Below the pieces are notes generated by a model. That model did not search any database. It worked only from the letters and a program-made list of their open reading frames with translations, and was not told the origin of the DNA. A DNA stretch of 64,000 nucleotides, from positions 1 to 64,000 of the forward strand of contig NZ_FMYZ01000017.1 in assembly GCF_900101625.1 (NCBI RefSeq). Direction: 5' to 3'. The DNA is from Cupriavidus sp. YR651. GTDB lineage: Bacteria; Pseudomonadota; Gammaproteobacteria; Burkholderiales; Burkholderiaceae. Of the stretch, positions 62,330 through 64,000 are shown in pieces (the first letter of the stretch is position 1; each line of letters opens with the position of its first letter). The position numbers were made by a program, and so were the translations under genes.

Positions 62330-63754
62330 ATGAATAAACCGGAAAAGCCCAGGAACCTGGCTACTGCCCCACAGCAGACCACGTCCTACCTAACTGCCGA
62401 CGAACGCGCCGCCCAAGGGCGGTCGCTGCGCGATGCGGTGCCCCGCAGCTCACAATCCGGCTGGCAGCCGCGGGACGACCGCCAGGACCCGGTTGAACTG
62501 CTGAACGAATCCAACGCCGGGAGGATTCTGGAGTTGGTCCCGATCCGATACAGCCGGATGGCCGCATCGCCGTTTGCCTTCTACCGCGGGTCCGCCTCGC
62601 TCATGGCCGCCGATCTTGCCACCACGCCCTCCAGCGGGATTCGCGTGCAGGCGTGCGGAGACGCTCATCTGATGAATTTCGGGGGTTTCGCCACCCCAGA
62701 ACGCAACATCATCTTCGACATCAACGACCTCGACGAGACATTGCCAGCACCGTTCGAGTGGGATCTCAAGCGTCTTGCAGCCAGCGTGGCAATTGCCGCC
62801 GAGCATCTTGCCTTGCCGAAGAGCGAAGCTGCCCGCGTGGTGACTGACCTCGTGCGTGAATACCGCGAGCGTATGTTCAACTACGGGTGGATGCGCGCCC
62901 TCGACGTCTGGTATGACCGAATCGACCTTCAGAAGTACGAAGACCGCAGTGGCGACCCGGAAATCGTCGCTACCGCCCGCAAACGCCTTGCGCAGCGGAT
63001 CGAGGCCGAAAGGCGTAAGACGGTCCCGGACCATCTCTACCCCAGGCTGGTTTCGGAAGAGGGGGAAAAGCCGAGGATCAAGGACGAGCCGCCGCTCATT
63101 TTCCACCCGTCTGAAGATCTCGCGCCCGGCCTCACATCGGCCTATGCCGATTCTATAGCGAGCTACCGCGACAGTCTTGCGGAGCATGTCCGCATTCTGT
63201 TTGACCGCTTCCATTTCTTTGACCTAGCCATCAAAGTCGTTGGCGTCGGCAGCGTCGGAACCATGTGTGGCGTCGGACTGTTTCTCGCCGCCGACAATGA
63301 TCCACTGTTCCTGCAGGTAAAGGAAGCCCGCGCTTCGGTGCTCGAGCCCTACGCGGGCAAGAGTCTGCATGCCAACCATGGTCAGCGCGTCATCGCCGGA
63401 CAGCGTCTCATGCAGGCGGCCAGCGATGTATTCCTGGGGTGGACGCGCGGTGCAAACGGACGCGACTTCTATGTGCGTCAACTGCGCGACATGAAGCTCT
63501 CTGCCGTGATCGAGGATTGGGATAGCGGTATGCTCAGGCAATACGCGCGCATGTGCGCACACGCCCTTGCCCGCGCACACGCGCGATCGGGCGACGCCGC
63601 CACGATTGCTGGCTACATGGGTTCCGGCCAGACCTTTGATGATGCGATCTGCGAATTCGCGACAGAGTACTGCTCACAAAACCGCAGCGACTTCCGCACA
63701 TTCGTGGCAGCGGTTCGCGAGGGACGTATTGAGGCGAAGTCAGAAGAGACTTGA
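62330..63754 (+). CDS. DUF2252-family protein
   Basis: 474 residues; AGAAGGAAGACGCC precedes the ATG. The pattern PFAFYRGSASLMAADLA, VQACGDAHLMNFGGFATPERNIIFDINDLDETLPAPFEWDLKRLAAS and VGVGSVGTMCGVGLFLA is characteristic of DUF2252. The GDAH...FDINDLDE region looks like a protein-kinase-like (APH) catalytic core, so it may phosphorylate something, though activity is unproven. It lies 96 bases after the SulP gene on the same strand and may share its transcript. Confidence 0.88.
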   Translation: MNKPEKPRNLATAPQQTTSYLTADERAAQGRSLRDAVPRSSQSGWQPRDDRQDPVELLNESNAGRILELVPIRYSRMAASPFAFYRGSASLMAADLATTPSSGIRVQACGDAHLMNFGGFATPERNIIFDINDLDETLPAPFEWDLKRLAASVAIAAEHLALPKSEAARVVTDLVREYRERMFNYGWMRALDVWYDRIDLQKYEDRSGDPEIVATARKRLAQRIEAERRKTVPDHLYPRLVSEEGEKPRIKDEPPLIFHPSEDLAPGLTSAYADSIASYRDSLAEHVRILFDRFHFFDLAIKVVGVGSVGTMCGVGLFLAADNDPLFLQVKEARASVLEPYAGKSLHANHGQRVIAGQRLMQAASDVFLGWTRGANGRDFYVRQLRDMKLSAVIEDWDSGMLRQYARMCAHALARAHARSGDAATIAGYMGSGQTFDDAICEFATEYCSQNRSDFRTFVAAVREGRIEAKSEET

Positions 63755-64000
63755 GCCGTGTGCCCGTGCGGCACAGCCGTGCCGGTCGCCTCGCCGGTCA
63801 CCATGAAAAGCATCGGCGATGCGGAAATGGCGTTCCCGCCGGCGACCGCTGACTACGGCTGCTTCAGCGTGGAGCTAGAGCACGTCCGTGGCCATGCGGT
63901 GGCAGATTGCTAGCACCGTAACACCACGGAGAACGCTGCCCACGTGTGGTTTGGATGCGTCGCGGGGCCTGTTCTCCGCCATCGCGATCAGATCTGCTGT
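63755..64000. other. End of window, no gene supported
   Basis: The last 246 bases hold a short GC-rich repeat (CGGCAC...GTGCCG) just after the DUF2252 stop, perhaps part of a terminator, and no supported gene. Confidence 0.4.

Noticed and set aside
1..64000. CRISPR arrays, tRNA or rRNA genes, prophage structural genes
   Set aside because: No regularly spaced repeats, cloverleaf-like sequences, rRNA motifs or phage capsid or terminase proteins were seen, although a covariance search was not possible.

Overview
The window looks like high-GC DNA from a betaproteobacterium of the order Burkholderiales. Cupriavidus or Ralstonia is likely, judging from the style of the proteins and insertion sequences; this is an inference, not a proof. 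Almost everything here is accessory: stress-protein islands, mobile-element debris and many broken genes. No tRNA, rRNA or CRISPR array was seen.

Region 1 (1-8150) is a proteostasis island bounded on the left by a dead Tn3-type transposase. On the minus strand lie three small heat-shock proteins (7983 down to 6465), a small hypothetical gene, an in-frame groES-groEL chimera, a full dnaK and a fourth small heat-shock protein. A candidate heat-shock promoter sits at 8112-8138. Region 2 (8900-15910) is a sulfide/persulfide detoxification cluster: a sulfurtransferase-like/SQR fusion, persulfide dioxygenase, BigR-type repressor, two YeeE/YedE proteins and a TauE. It has been wrecked by IS3 and IS21 insertions and frameshifts. 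Region 3 (15947-24346) holds a hydrolase, a coupled cupin-MFS-RHH operon with a divergent LysR gene, an intact IS30, a lipocalin-like protein, a LexA-type palindrome and a DUF3606 gene.

Region 4 (24596-63754) is a coherent stress/low-oxygen block: an orphan PAS histidine kinase, a PfkB kinase, three universal stress proteins, a P1B-5 type metal ATPase with a C-terminal hemerythrin domain, an APH/P-loop fusion kinase, two nitroreductases, PRPP synthase, a DksA-like protein, phosphoribosyltransferase, erythromycin esterase, a divergent GroEL, Hsp20, flavodoxin, a polyhydroxybutyrate set (phasin, reductase, synthase, depolymerase), BON, DUF883, CYTH-CHAD, SulP and DUF2252 proteins. Interspersed are remnants of polX, ftsH, nicotinate phosphoribosyltransferase and others.

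The strongest unifying signal is regulatory. Thirteen sites in region 4 and its left border match an FNR/Anr-type box (TTGAT-N4-ATCAA, four of them perfect). Almost all have a TANNNT -10 element about 31 bases downstream, pointing at one of these genes. The block therefore reads as an oxygen-responsive survival regulon. A second theme is genes shortened by internal deletion so that N- and C-terminal pieces are joined (groES/groEL, polX, nicotinate phosphoribosyltransferase, an IS3 copy).
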